From positions 248,001-312,000 of the forward strand of contig NZ_JAJOMA010000003.1 of assembly GCF_021129235.1 (NCBI RefSeq): 64,000 nucleotides of DNA, given 5' to 3'. A program made the position numbers and the translations under genes. Source of the stretch: Kineosporia mesophila. GTDB lineage: Bacteria > Actinomycetota > Actinomycetes > Actinomycetales > Kineosporiaceae. The notes below the pieces were generated by a model, which ran no database searches, had not been told where the DNA came from, and worked only from the letters and a program-made list of their open reading frames with translations. Shown one piece after another: positions 9,047 to 17,512 of this stretch. Every line of letters begins with the position of its first letter. Within the stretch, counting starts at the first letter, position 1.

Positions 9047-10459
9047 CTAGCCGACCGCGCCTTCCATCTGGAGCTCGATCAGGCGGTTCAGCTCGAGCGC
9101 GTACTCCATCGGCAGCTCCCGGGCGATCGGCTCGACGAAGCCACGCACGATCATCGCCATGGCCTCCTCCTCCGTCATGCCCCGCGACATCAGGTAGAAC
9201 AGCTGGTCCTCGCTGACCTTCGAGACCGTGGCCTCGTGACCCATCGCCACGTCGTCCTCGCGGACGTCGACGTAGGGATAGGTGTCGGACCGGCTGATCG
9301 TGTCGACCAGCAGCGCGTCGCAGCGCACGGTGCTCGCCGAGTGGTGCGAGCCCTCCAGCACCTGGATCAGGCCACGGTAGGAGGTACGGCCACCGCCCCG
9401 GGCGACCGACTTGCTCACGATGCTGGAGGAGGTGTGCGGTGCGGCGTGCACCATCTTGGCGCCGGCGTCCTGGTGCTGGCCCTCACCGGCGAACGCGATG
9501 GACAGCGTCTCGCCCTTGGCGTGCTCACCGAGCAGGTAGATGGCCGGGTACTTCATCGTGACCTTGGAGCCGATGTTGCCGTCGACCCACTCCATGGTCG
9601 CGCCCTCGGCCGCGGTGGCCCGCTTGGTGACCAGGTTGTAGACGTTGTTCGACCAGTTCTGGATGGTCGTGTACCGCACCCGGGCGTTCTTCTTCACGAC
9701 GATCTCGACCACGGCCGAGTGCAGCGAGTCGGAGCTGTAGATCGGCGCCGTGCAGCCCTCGACGTAGTGCACGTACGAGCCCTCGTCGGCGATGATCAGC
9801 GTGCGCTCGAACTGGCCCATGTTCTCGGTGTTGATCCGGAAGTAGGCCTGCAGCGGGATCTCGACGTGGACACCCTTGGGCACGTAGATGAACGAGCCGC
9901 CCGACCACACCGAGGTGTTCAGCGAGGCGAACTTGTTGTCGCCCACCGGGATCACCGAGCCGAAGTACTCCTGGAACAGCTCCGGGTACTCGCGCAGGCC
10001 CGTGTCGGTGTCGACGAAGATGACGCCCTGCTTCTCGAGCTCCTCGTTGATCTGGTGGTAGACCACCTCGGACTCGTACTGCGCGGCGACACCGGCGACC
10101 AGGCGCTGCTTCTCCGCCTCGGGGATGCCGAGCTTGTCGTAGGTGTTCTTGATGTCGTCCGGCAGGTCGTCCCAGGAGGTGGCCTGCTTCTCGGTGGAGC
10201 GGACGAAGTACTTGATGTTGTCGAAGTCGATGCCCGACAGGTCGGAACCCCAGGTCGGCATGGGCTTCTTGGCGAAGAGCTTCAGGCCCTTGAGACGCTG
10301 GTTCAGCATCCATTCCGGCTCGTTCTTCTTGGCCGAGATGTCCCGGACCACGGCCTCGGACAGACCGCGCTGCGCGGTCGCCCCGGCGTCGTCGGAGTCG
10401 GCCCAGCCGAACTCGTAGCGCCCGATGCCCTCGAGTTCAGGATGCGAAACGGTGCTCAT
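9047..10459 (-). CDS. sufB: SufB scaffold subunit
   Basis: A 470-residue protein, full length for the family, on which the nascent Fe-S cluster is built. Landmarks are [63 protein letters not shown] and [19 protein letters not shown], the last holding the cysteine used for cluster assembly. The AGGAG site about ten bases before the ATG lies inside the 3' end of sufR, and the reading frames overlap by 23 bases, so the two are translationally coupled. Confidence 0.97.
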   Translation of the reverse strand: MSTVSHPELEGIGRYEFGWADSDDAGATAQRGLSEAVVRDISAKKNEPEWMLNQRLKGLKLFAKKPMPTWGSDLSGIDFDNIKYFVRSTEKQATSWDDLPDDIKNTYDKLGIPEAEKQRLVAGVAAQYESEVVYHQINEELEKQGVIFVDTDTGLREYPELFQEYFGSVIPVGDNKFASLNTSVWSGGSFIYVPKGVHVEIPLQAYFRINTENMGQFERTLIIADEGSYVHYVEGCTAPIYSSDSLHSAVVEIVVKKNARVRYTTIQNWSNNVYNLVTKRATAAEGATMEWVDGNIGSKVTMKYPAIYLLGEHAKGETLSIAFAGEGQHQDAGAKMVHAAPHTSSSIVSKSVARGGGRTSYRGLIQVLEGSHHSASTVRCDALLVDTISRSDTYPYVDVREDDVAMGHEATVSKVSEDQLFYLMSRGMTEEEAMAMIVRGFVEPIARELPMEYALELNRLIELQMEGAVG

Positions 10460-11225
10460 CGGCGGCTTTCTCCTCAGGTGACGTGACTTCCGGCCCGGGT
10501 GCTGACGCGGGCCGGCCGGCTGGACTGCGACCGTCGAGCGAGGCCGAGACCGCGCTCAACGGGATGTGCGTGGTGCAGACGTGCTCGCCGTGGGCCAGGG
10601 TGGCCAGGCGCTGGACGTGAACCCCCAGGAGACTGGAGAACGCGTGCGTCTCGGCCTCGCAGAGCTGGGGGAACTGCGCGGCTACCTGCTGCACCGGGCA
10701 GTGACCCTGGCACAGCTGTTTTCCGGTCTGGGGAGCGGCTTGGTCTTCTTTGGCGCGACCTCGTTCGTCCAGTGAACGCACACTGGCCGCGTACCCATCC
10801 GTGCTGAGTGCCTGCGCCAGCGCACCGGCGCGGCGATGGGTGTCTTCCCCGACCGCCTCGACGGCGGGCCGGTACCTCTGGGCGAGCCGTTCGGCCCGCA
10901 CCACGGCGAACTCACGCACGGCATCGGGACCGGCCGTCTGCGCCAGGAACTCCAGCAGCTGGACGGCCAGGTCGTCATAGGCGGTCGACATCACCGAGTG
11001 ACCGGCGTCCGTCAGCACGAAGAGTCGTGCCGGACGGCCGCGGCGCCGGGGAGCGCCCTCGGGCGGGTCCCAGGTGCACACGAGGCCCTGGTCTGTCAGG
11101 GTGTCCAGGTGCCGGCGCACCGCTGCGGGGGTGAGCCCCAGGGTGGCCGCCAGGTCACTCGCGGTGACAGGACCGTGGTGCAGGATCTCGCGGGACACCC
11201 GGTTCCGGGTACCCCGATCCTCCAT
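10437..11225 (-). CDS. sufR: SufR-type Fe-S-sensing transcriptional repressor
   Basis: A 262-residue protein from the ATG at 11225, chosen because GAGG lies eight bases before it; a GTG at 11252 is possible. The N-terminal winged helix-turn-helix ([29 protein letters not shown]) is DeoR/ArsR-like. The C-terminal half holds C-x3-C-x12-C followed by HVCTTH, the cysteine arrangement that binds a cluster in SufR. By analogy with mycobacterial and cyanobacterial SufR it represses the suf genes when it holds a cluster and releases them under iron limitation or oxidative stress. It is the first gene of the cluster. Confidence 0.92.
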   Translation of the reverse strand: MEDRGTRNRVSREILHHGPVTASDLAATLGLTPAAVRRHLDTLTDQGLVCTWDPPEGAPRRRGRPARLFVLTDAGHSVMSTAYDDLAVQLLEFLAQTAGPDAVREFAVVRAERLAQRYRPAVEAVGEDTHRRAGALAQALSTDGYAASVRSLDERGRAKEDQAAPQTGKQLCQGHCPVQQVAAQFPQLCEAETHAFSSLLGVHVQRLATLAHGEHVCTTHIPLSAVSASLDGRSPAGRPASAPGPEVTSPEEKAADEHRFAS

Positions 11226-11247
11226 GCGATCGGCCTCAGTCAATTCC

Positions 11248-11262
11248 ACCACATCAGTGTGA
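11248..11262. promoter_or_regulatory. Possible SufR operator
   Basis: Just upstream of the chosen sufR start lies ACCAC-N5-TGTGA, which contains the imperfect dyad CACA-TCAG-TGTG (11250-11261). The TGTGA half matches the half-site I recall for mycobacterial SufR; the other half is weaker. The position fits autorepression. No footprint evidence is available from sequence alone. Confidence 0.35.
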
Positions 11263-11328
11263 CGTTATTCGACGCCCGGCTCAAGCCGAGAACCCACGAC
11301 GAACCCTCACGGGTTCTGTCTGGTGCGT

Positions 11329-11354
11329 CACGGAAGGTAAGCCTAAGTTCCGTG
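11329..11354. promoter_or_regulatory. Dyad with a DtxR/IdeR-like core upstream of the ABC-2 exporter
   Basis: The 7-base arms 11329-11335 and 11348-11354 are perfect inverted repeats (CACGGAA / TTCCGTG). The centre read on the minus strand, TTAGGCTTACC, resembles the 3' two thirds of the DtxR/IdeR box. It sits about 130 bases upstream of the exporter ATPase gene. A second small hairpin (11301-11316) lies beside it. Confidence 0.35.
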
Positions 11355-11483
11355 TCCACCGCCCCCGTGAACACCGTTTGCCGCCGGTTCCCGCGCCGCG
11401 CCGGACCGGACGACCCTGTCGCCGGGCCGGGTGGACGGCGGGGTCGTGCCGAAGTACCCGCCGCACTTCCCTATGGTGGACAT

Positions 11484-12461
11484 GTGCCAGGAACATCCGC
11501 GCCACCCGCAGGTCCCGCCGCCGTCGAGGTGACCGGGCTGGTGAAGCGTTACGGCTCGAAGGTCGCCGTCGACGGGGCGACGTTCAGCGCGGCCGCGGGT
11601 GCGGTGACCGCCGTGCTCGGCCTCAACGGCGCCGGCAAGACGAGCACCGTCGAGTGCTGCGAGGGGCTGCGCCGCCCCGACGGCGGCACGGTGCGGGTGC
11701 TCGGCCACGACCCGGTCACGGACGGTGCCTGGCTGCGGCCCCGCGTCGGCGTCATGCTCCAGGACGGCGGCCTGCCCCAGGCCGCGCGGGCCGGCGACGT
11801 GCTCTCCCTGGCCGCCGCGATGTACGCCCGGCCCCTCGACGTGCCTGAGCTCGTGGCCACCCTCGACCTGGGGTCACGCCTGCGCACCCCCGTGCGGCGC
11901 CTGTCCGGCGGCGAGCGCCAGCGCCTGGCCCTGGCCGTGGCCCTGGTCGGCCGCCCCGACGTGGCGTTCCTCGACGAGCCGACCGCCGGTCTCGACCCGC
12001 AGGCCCGGCTCGCGGTCTGGGACCTGATCGGCGGGCTGCGCCGCTCGGGCGTCGCCGTCGTGCTCACCACACACCTGCTGGACGAGGCCGAGCGCCTCGC
12101 CGACCACGTCGTCCTGATGGCCGCCGGCCGGGTCGTCGCCGCGGGCACCCCGCGCGAGCTGACCGGTGGCAGCGACCACACCCTGGCCTTCGGCGGCCCG
12201 CCCGGCCTGGACCTGACCGAGCTGGCGCCCCTGCTGTCCGCCGGGATCGCCGTCACGCAGGTGCGTCCCGGGCATTACGTCGTCGCCAACCGCACACCCG
12301 AGGCGCATCTGCTGCCCGCCGACGTCGCCGCCACCACCGCGTGGTGCGCCCGGCTCGGGATCATGCCCGAGGGTCTGGTGCTCGGCCGGAGGAGCCTGGA
12401 AGACGTGTTCCTGGAGATTGCGGCCCGGCAGACCGGGGCCGCTGAGGTGATCGGGGCGTGA
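11484..12461 (+). CDS. ABC transporter ATPase, ABC-2 (DrrA-like) type
   Basis: A 325-residue protein. The GTG at 11484 follows GGTGGA; the nearby ATG is out of frame. Walker A is GLNGAGKTS, the signature LSGGERQRLAL, Walker B VAFLDEPTAGLDP and the switch TTHLLDEAE. After the core (about residues 10-215) comes the C-terminal extension typical of DrrA/CcmA-type exporters, ending with the LEDVFLEIA motif. It would power the adjacent permease, with which it overlaps as GTGA. The substrate is unknown: this family exports drugs, lipids or peptides. The DtxR-like dyad upstream hints at iron control but is weak. Confidence 0.92.
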   Translation: MPGTSAPPAGPAAVEVTGLVKRYGSKVAVDGATFSAAAGAVTAVLGLNGAGKTSTVECCEGLRRPDGGTVRVLGHDPVTDGAWLRPRVGVMLQDGGLPQAARAGDVLSLAAAMYARPLDVPELVATLDLGSRLRTPVRRLSGGERQRLALAVALVGRPDVAFLDEPTAGLDPQARLAVWDLIGGLRRSGVAVVLTTHLLDEAERLADHVVLMAAGRVVAAGTPRELTGGSDHTLAFGGPPGLDLTELAPLLSAGIAVTQVRPGHYVVANRTPEAHLLPADVAATTAWCARLGIMPEGLVLGRRSLEDVFLEIAARQTGAAEVIGA

Positions 12462-13258
12462 GCGCGATCGAGGTGACCGTGCCCGGATCCCCGGCCTCGG
12501 TGCGGGACACCGGTGCCGACCGAGCCGCCCCGGTGCTGCGCCGGGTGCTGGCCCAGACGAAGTTCGACGCGAGCGCCATGCTCCGTAACGGTGAGCAGCT
12601 GCTGCTGACCGTGATCCTGCCGCTGTTCGTGCTGGCCGGTCTGGCCCGGAGCGGCGTCGTCGACCTGGGCGCGGGCCGCCGCATCGACCTGGCCACGCCC
12701 GGGGTACTGGCCCTGGCCCTGATCTCCACCTCGTTCACCGGTCAGGCCATCAGTACCGGCTTCGACCGTCGCGCCGGTCTGCTGCGCCTGCTCGGCACCA
12801 CTCCCCTGGGCCGCTCCGGCCTGATCGCCGGGCGGCTGGGCGCCGTGGCCGTGGTCTCCGCGATCCAGGTGCTGCTGCTCGGCGCCGTGGGTCTGCTGCT
12901 GGGCTGGCACCCCTCCCTCGCCGGGCTGCTGCCGGCCCTGGTCGTCGGGCTGCTGGGCTCGGCCGCGTTCGTCAGCATCGGCCTGCTGCTGGCCGGAACG
13001 CTGCGCGCGGAGGCCGTTCTCGCGGCCGCCAACCTGATCTGGGTGCTCCTGCTGGCCGGCGGTGGCGTGGTGCTGGCCCCCGACCAGCTCGGCCCCCTCG
13101 GCGACGTGGTGCGCTGGCTGCCCTCCGGCGCCCTCGGCGACGGGCTGCGCACCACCCTCGCCCACGGCGACTGGCCCTGGCGCGACCTCCTGGTCCTGGC
13201 CGCCTGGACCGTGGCCGGCACCGCGGCCACCGTCCGCTGGTTCCGCTGGGACAGCTGA
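12458..13258 (+). CDS. ABC-2 type permease
   Basis: A 266-residue integral membrane protein with six hydrophobic segments, the first preceded by a cytoplasmic stretch of about 45 residues. It matches ABC-2 permeases: the reading FTGQAISTGFDRRAGLLRLLGTTPLGRS lies between the second and third segments, where the coupling helix contacts the ATPase. The GTG start overlaps the ATPase gene by four bases, so the two form one exporter. A compact hairpin at 13266-13282 follows the stop directly. Confidence 0.9.
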   Translation: MSAIEVTVPGSPASVRDTGADRAAPVLRRVLAQTKFDASAMLRNGEQLLLTVILPLFVLAGLARSGVVDLGAGRRIDLATPGVLALALISTSFTGQAISTGFDRRAGLLRLLGTTPLGRSGLIAGRLGAVAVVSAIQVLLLGAVGLLLGWHPSLAGLLPALVVGLLGSAAFVSIGLLLAGTLRAEAVLAAANLIWVLLLAGGGVVLAPDQLGPLGDVVRWLPSGALGDGLRTTLAHGDWPWRDLLVLAAWTVAGTAATVRWFRWDS

Positions 13259-13265
13259 AGCGCCT

Positions 13266-13282
13266 CCCGGCCTCCGGCCGGG
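13266..13282 (+). terminator. GC-rich hairpin after the ABC-2 permease
   Basis: The arms CCCGGCC and GGCCGGG (7 bp, perfect) enclose a 3-base loop eight bases past the permease stop. There is no T-tract, as is common for actinobacterial terminators. Confidence 0.5.
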
Positions 13283-13284
13283 AC

Positions 13285-13334
13285 AGGTTTGCCTGATCAC
13301 GAACAGAAGCATGCAAACCTTCCCCCCGTGATCA
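13285..13334. repeat. Two interleaved inverted repeats with H-type pseudoknot topology
   Basis: Arm A (13285-13292, AGGTTTGC) pairs with A' (13313-13320). Arm B (13294-13301, TGATCACG), inside the A loop, pairs with B' (13327-13334) beyond it. Both stems are 8 bp and perfect. The order A-B-A'-B' with linkers of 1, 11 and 6 bases is the geometry of an H-type pseudoknot on either strand. It lies between the exporter terminator and the flavoprotein gene. It may be an RNA element or a dispersed chromosomal repeat; no second copy was noticed in this window. Confidence 0.55.
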
Positions 13335-13415
13335 TGCGAATTCTCCCCGCCACCGACCGACCTGACCTCGCCCCCGGAAGCTCGTGGTCGTCCGCAATCA
13401 CCGTTGGGGGGCACC

Positions 13416-13958
13416 GTGGCTGAGGGACGGGTTCTGAGCCTGGTGGCCTGTGCCGCCGGCGGGATCGCCGGACTGCGGCCGCATCTCGTGACGCCGCTCG
13501 TCGAAGCCGGCTGGCGGGTCGCGATCACGCTGACCCCCACCGCGGGCACCTGGCTGACGGACGACGGCGAGGCGTCCCGCCTGGAGACCCTCACCGGGCT
13601 GCCGGTGCGCTGGGAGACCCGCCTGCCCGGGCGTCCCCGGCCGCACCCCGAACCGGACGCCTGCGCGGTCGTGCCGGCCACGGCGAACGCGGTGGCCAAA
13701 CTCGCCCTGGCGATCAGCGACAACCAGGCGATGACCGTGGCCAACGAGATGATCGGCCGCGAGGAGGTACCGGTGCTGGTGTTCCCCTGCATCAACCTGG
13801 CCCACACCCGGCACCCGGCCTGGGACGGGCACGTCGCGACCCTGCGATCGGCCGGGGTACGGATGATGACGGGTGAGGACGTCTGGCCGCTGCGCTCGCC
13901 GCGCCGGGAGCGGGGACTGCCCTGGGACCGGATCATCCAGGAGATCCGGTCTCTTTGA
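13416..13958 (+). CDS. Flavoprotein (PPC decarboxylase-like fold)
   Basis: A 180-residue protein. The GTG at 13416 follows a GGGGG tract; a TTG twelve bases upstream is in frame. The fold is that of HFCD flavoproteins, the phosphopantothenoylcysteine decarboxylase group: VLSLVACAAGGIAGL at the start, ITLTPTAGTWL, VVPATANAVAKLALAISDNQAM (the PATANT-like FMN loop) and VPVLVFPCINLAHTRHPAWDGH. It is a stand-alone domain without the synthetase half of CoaBC, so it may act on another peptidyl-cysteine or simply bind FMN. There is no obvious operon partner. Confidence 0.8.
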   Translation: MAEGRVLSLVACAAGGIAGLRPHLVTPLVEAGWRVAITLTPTAGTWLTDDGEASRLETLTGLPVRWETRLPGRPRPHPEPDACAVVPATANAVAKLALAISDNQAMTVANEMIGREEVPVLVFPCINLAHTRHPAWDGHVATLRSAGVRMMTGEDVWPLRSPRRERGLPWDRIIQEIRSL

Positions 13959-14111
13959 GAGTTATCCCGCACCGACGTACGGGACATTTCCCCAGGTAGT
14001 GCTCTCGACTCGCTCCGCCCGCCGGGAAACAATCCAGTGTTGAACTACATCGGGTTTCCCGCGCGGCAGCGCCGACGCCCGGGGATCCGGGCGAGAGCAA
14101 GGAGTACCACC

Positions 14112-14633
14112 ATGACGCGAAGCACCCTCGACCTCGGACTGCTCGGCCTGCGGGTCGGCGTCGGCGCCACCCTCTTCGTGCACGGCGCGCAGAAACTGTT
14201 CGGCTGGTTCGGTGGTGGCGGCCTGGCCGGCACCGCCAAGGGTTTCGAGAGCATGGGCTTCACCCCGGGCCACCCCAGCGCCCTGGCGGCCGGGCTCGGT
14301 GAGGCCGGGGGCGCCCTGCTCGTCGTCGGTGCGGCCACCCCGCTCGCCGCCTCCGCCTCGGTCGGCGCGATGATCGGCGCGGCCTCGGTGCACACACCCA
14401 ACGGCTTCTTCAACACCGAGGGCGGCCTGGAGTACCCGGCCGTCCTCGGCCTGGCCGCCGGTGCGATCGCCCTCACCGGGCCGGGCCGGTACTCGGTCGA
14501 CCACCTGCTCGGCAACCGCCTCAACCGCGGCTGGCAGGCCTCCCTGGCCCTGTCCGCCGCGGCCGCCGGCGGTGCGTTCGTGGTGGCCCGGCGCAACAAG
14601 ACCCTGGCCGCCGCGAGCGCTCCCGCGGCCTGA
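14112..14633 (+). CDS. DoxX family membrane protein
   Basis: A 173-residue protein with four hydrophobic helices. The ATG at 14112 follows AAGGAG at a normal distance; upstream in-frame codons lack a site. The typical DoxX opening LDLGLLGLRVGVGATLFVHGAQKLFGWFGGGG is present, followed by the second motif LGEAGGALLVVGAATPLAA. DoxX proteins are membrane subunits linked in some species to redox or thiol-stress complexes; nothing adjacent assigns a role here. A perfect 21-bp hairpin follows, so it is probably monocistronic. Confidence 0.85.
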   Translation: MTRSTLDLGLLGLRVGVGATLFVHGAQKLFGWFGGGGLAGTAKGFESMGFTPGHPSALAAGLGEAGGALLVVGAATPLAASASVGAMIGAASVHTPNGFFNTEGGLEYPAVLGLAAGAIALTGPGRYSVDHLLGNRLNRGWQASLALSAAAAGGAFVVARRNKTLAAASAPAA

Positions 14634-14639
14634 GATCGG

Positions 14640-14690
14640 CCGACCGGGGAACATCCGCGCGGCCTGCGCGCGCGGATGTTCCCCGGTCGG
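14640..14690. terminator. Perfect 21-bp hairpin after the DoxX gene
   Basis: The arms 14640-14660 and 14670-14690 are perfectly complementary over 21 bases, with a 9-base loop that can pair further. It starts six bases after the DoxX stop. There is no T-tract. It separates DoxX from the importer/hydrolase operon. The rest of the 385-base gap to 15018 contains a direct-repeat pair (14839-14882) and no coding sequence that I can support. Confidence 0.7.
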
Positions 14691-14838
14691 GACGGTCCGC
14701 TCTCCCACCAGGCGCTGCACGGCCTGTTATCGCACCCATTGCGAGGGGCCGCTCCCCGCGACTCCCGGGGGAATGGGGCCGAAGGCTGGGGGATTGAATG
14801 ATCACGGACGAGGTGGGGGCGGCCGCCTTTCCATCCGG

Positions 14839-14882
14839 CAGGCGAAACACCCCGCGCCAGGTGCCTTTACCCAGGCGAAACA
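14839..14882. repeat. Direct 11-base repeats upstream of the importer operon
   Basis: CAGGCGAAACA occurs at 14839-14849 and again at 14872-14882, a 33-base spacing or about three helical turns on the same face. They lie 137-180 bases before the first gene of the 12-gene operon and may be an operator or activator site. Confidence 0.4.
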
Positions 14883-15018
14883 ACTCCGTGCATCCGTTGG
14901 GTCACCCTAGACGCGCTCGCCCATTCAGGATACGTTCCACTTCTAGATGGATCCAATCTGCGTCGATTGCTATCCAGCGCCCCACCCTGCCGACCTGCCC
15001 GTCTCGTAGGAGCCCCCC

Positions 15019-16683
15019 ATGCCGCGTCCCACCTCCGCCGCACCCCAGTCCTCGCCGGACACCCCCGATGTCTCCCGTCGCACCATGCTCCGCGGTGCCG
15101 GACTGCTGGGTATGGGAATGACTTTCGGCCTCAGCGGCCTGCTCTCGGCGTGCGGCGTGGCCGCCGACGACGACCAGGACTCGGGGGGCGCCCAGAAGGG
15201 CGGCACCCTGACCATGGCCATCGACGGCACCAGCGCAGTCAACGACCCCGCCTTCTACACCACCCTGGGTGACTGGATGGCGGTCGACTGCATCTGCCGC
15301 GGCCTGACCTTCATCTCCTTCGAGGACAACACCCCGCAGCCCGACCTGGCGGAATCCTGGGAGATCTCGGACGACCAGCTCACCTACACGTTCAAGCTGC
15401 GCAGTGGTGTCACCTTCCACGACGGCACCACCTTCACCTCGGCCGACGTGCTGGCCAGCCTGGGCCGGCAGTTCGACGAGAAGGACAAGACCCTCCCCGA
15501 CGGCGCCTCCCGCCCGCTGAACAGCCTGGGCGCGAACGTGAAGTCGCTCAAGGCCAAGGACGACCTGACCGTCGTCATGGTGCTGCTCAAGCCCGACCGC
15601 ACCGTGCTCTCGCGGCTGTCCGACATCGGCGGCCGGATCATCTCCAGCGCGGCGCTGAAGGAGAAGGGCGCGGACATCGGCAAGGGCCTGGTCGGCACCG
15701 GCCCGTTCAAGTTCGTGTCGTCCACCTCGGGCCAATCCGTGGTGCTGGAGGCGTTCGACGGCTTCCGCCTGGGCCGCCCCCCGATCGACCGGCTCGTCCT
15801 GCAGCAGGTGACCGACCCGTCCACCATTGTGAGTTCGCTGATCTCGGGCGACATCTCGGCCACCCAGTTCACGCCCTACTCGTCGCTGGCCTCGCTGGCC
15901 AAGAACGACGCGGTGACGGTCTACGACACCTCGCTGGGCTTCGACGCGATCATGATGGTCGACGCGCGCCGCATCCCCGAGCTCGAGGTGCGCCAGGCCA
16001 TCAACCTCGCGGTCGACCGCAACGCCATTGTCTCGCAGGCGTTCTTCGGTAAGGGCCAGACGCCCGACGGCTACACCATCCCGCCGTCGCAGAACGGCTA
16101 CGACGCCTCGCTGAAGGATCTCAGCACGCAGGACATGGCCAAGGCCAAGGAATTGCTGAAGGCGGCCGGGGCCGCGGGTCGCACCGTGAAACTGATGGCC
16201 GCGAGCGACAGCTGGCACCCCAAGGCCGCGCAGATCGTCGAGCAGAACCTGACCGACCTGGGCCTCAAGGTCGAGGTCGACTCGGTCGACCCGGCCACGT
16301 ACTTCGGCCGCGTCATCGACCCGGACGACGACTACCACGACCTGATGATCTGGGAGCGCAACTCGTACGTGCCCGACCCGGACAACATGATCGGCGCGAT
16401 GGCCAAACCGTCCGGCGTGTACGGCGACTTCGCCACCGGTTTCGCGAGCCTGAAGGGCGCGGACGCGTTCGAGAACGACCTGTACGAGGCCAAGAACCTG
16501 CCCGACGGGGCCGAGCGCACCGCCAGGTACACCGAGATCCAGCGCCGCTGGGCCGAGAAGTACATGGTGCTCGTGATGCTGGGCTACTCCACCAACCCGG
16601 TGGTGAGCGGCTCCGGAGTGAAGGGCTTCAACTCGAACGCCCTCGGCAACCACCGGTGCTTCATGGAGAAGGCGAGTGTCTGA
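15019..16683 (+). CDS. Family 5 extracellular solute-binding lipoprotein (Opp/Dpp type, Tat-exported)
   Basis: A 554-residue protein; TAGGAG lies seven bases before the ATG. The N-terminus carries the twin-arginine motif SRRTML (residues 19-24), a hydrophobic stretch and the lipobox LLSAC with Cys45, so it is a Tat lipoprotein anchored outside the cell. The SBP_bac_5 domain is complete: PDLAESWEISDDQLTYTFKLR, GVTFHDGTTFTSADV, VGTGPFKFV and the C-terminal lobe with VRQAINLAVDR. It would deliver a peptide, oligopeptide-like or other amide compound to the adjacent permeases. It is the first gene of the operon; its stop overlaps the next start by eight bases. Confidence 0.94.
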   Translation: MPRPTSAAPQSSPDTPDVSRRTMLRGAGLLGMGMTFGLSGLLSACGVAADDDQDSGGAQKGGTLTMAIDGTSAVNDPAFYTTLGDWMAVDCICRGLTFISFEDNTPQPDLAESWEISDDQLTYTFKLRSGVTFHDGTTFTSADVLASLGRQFDEKDKTLPDGASRPLNSLGANVKSLKAKDDLTVVMVLLKPDRTVLSRLSDIGGRIISSAALKEKGADIGKGLVGTGPFKFVSSTSGQSVVLEAFDGFRLGRPPIDRLVLQQVTDPSTIVSSLISGDISATQFTPYSSLASLAKNDAVTVYDTSLGFDAIMMVDARRIPELEVRQAINLAVDRNAIVSQAFFGKGQTPDGYTIPPSQNGYDASLKDLSTQDMAKAKELLKAAGAAGRTVKLMAASDSWHPKAAQIVEQNLTDLGLKVEVDSVDPATYFGRVIDPDDDYHDLMIWERNSYVPDPDNMIGAMAKPSGVYGDFATGFASLKGADAFENDLYEAKNLPDGAERTARYTEIQRRWAEKYMVLVMLGYSTNPVVSGSGVKGFNSNALGNHRCFMEKASV

Positions 16684-17512
16684 TCTTCTGAGAAACCGCA
16701 CCATCGCCACGAACTGGCTGTCCGCCGTGTCGTGGCTGGTGCTGGCGTTCTTCGTGCTGGTCGCGCTGATCGGGCCGTTCCTGATCAGCGCCGACCCGCT
16801 ACGTCAGAGCAACAGCCCGCTGCTGCCGGTCGGCAGCGGCGGGCACCTGCTGGGCACCGACGACCTGGGCCGGGACGAACTGGCCCGGCTCGTGCACGGT
16901 GCCCGGCCGCTGCTCACCGTGGCCGTGCTGGCGACCGTGCTGGCGACCTTCATCGGCACGCTGATCGGTCTGGCGGCGGGCTATTTCGGTGGCCTGGTCG
17001 ACGCGACCGTGATGCGCCTGGTCGACCTGGCCCTGGCGTTCCCGTCGATCCTGCTCATCATCCTGCTGGTCGCGGGGGCCGGGGCGGGCACGACCACGCT
17101 GGTGATCGGCATCGGCATCTCGCTGGCGCCCGGTCTGGCCCGGCTGGCCCGGGCCCTGAGCGCCCGCGAGGCGGCCCGGGACTACGTGCTGGCCTCGAAG
17201 CTCGGGGGTGCCCGGGGGCCGCGCATCATGCTCCAGGAGATCCTGCCCAACATTGCCGGCACGATGCTCGCCCAGGTGGTCATGACCCTCTCCATCGCAG
17301 CCGGTTTCGCGGCGGGTCTGTCGTACCTCGGCCTGGGTATCCCGGCCTCGACGCCGGACTGGGGAAACATGGTGCAGGCCGGGCAGGAGTTCGTGCTCAC
17401 CACACCGTCGCTGACCCTGCTGCCGGCCCTGGCCACCCTGATCTTCGTCGTCGCCTGCAACTTCGCCGGTGACGACCTGCGCGACGCACTCGACCCGCGG
17501 GGGCTCTCATGA
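16676..17512 (+). CDS. ABC importer permease, DppC/OppC-like
   Basis: A 278-residue protein starting at a GTG that overlaps the binding-protein gene by eight bases. The OppC-type N-terminal segment is followed by the HLLGTDDLGRDELARLVHGARPLL signature and a BPD_transp_1 domain with about six helices in all. The EAA coupling motif is EAARDYVLASKLGGARGPRIMLQEILPN. The gene order is unusual, since the C-type permease precedes the B-type. It overlaps the next gene as ATGA. Confidence 0.93.
   Translation: MSDLLRNRTIATNWLSAVSWLVLAFFVLVALIGPFLISADPLRQSNSPLLPVGSGGHLLGTDDLGRDELARLVHGARPLLTVAVLATVLATFIGTLIGLAAGYFGGLVDATVMRLVDLALAFPSILLIILLVAGAGAGTTTLVIGIGISLAPGLARLARALSAREAARDYVLASKLGGARGPRIMLQEILPNIAGTMLAQVVMTLSIAAGFAAGLSYLGLGIPASTPDWGNMVQAGQEFVLTTPSLTLLPALATLIFVVACNFAGDDLRDALDPRGLS

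Noticed and set aside
13294-13301. TGATCACG as a simple restriction-like palindrome or a CRP-type site
   Set aside because: The exact pairing with 13327-13334, interleaved with a second perfect pair, is better explained as one composite element.
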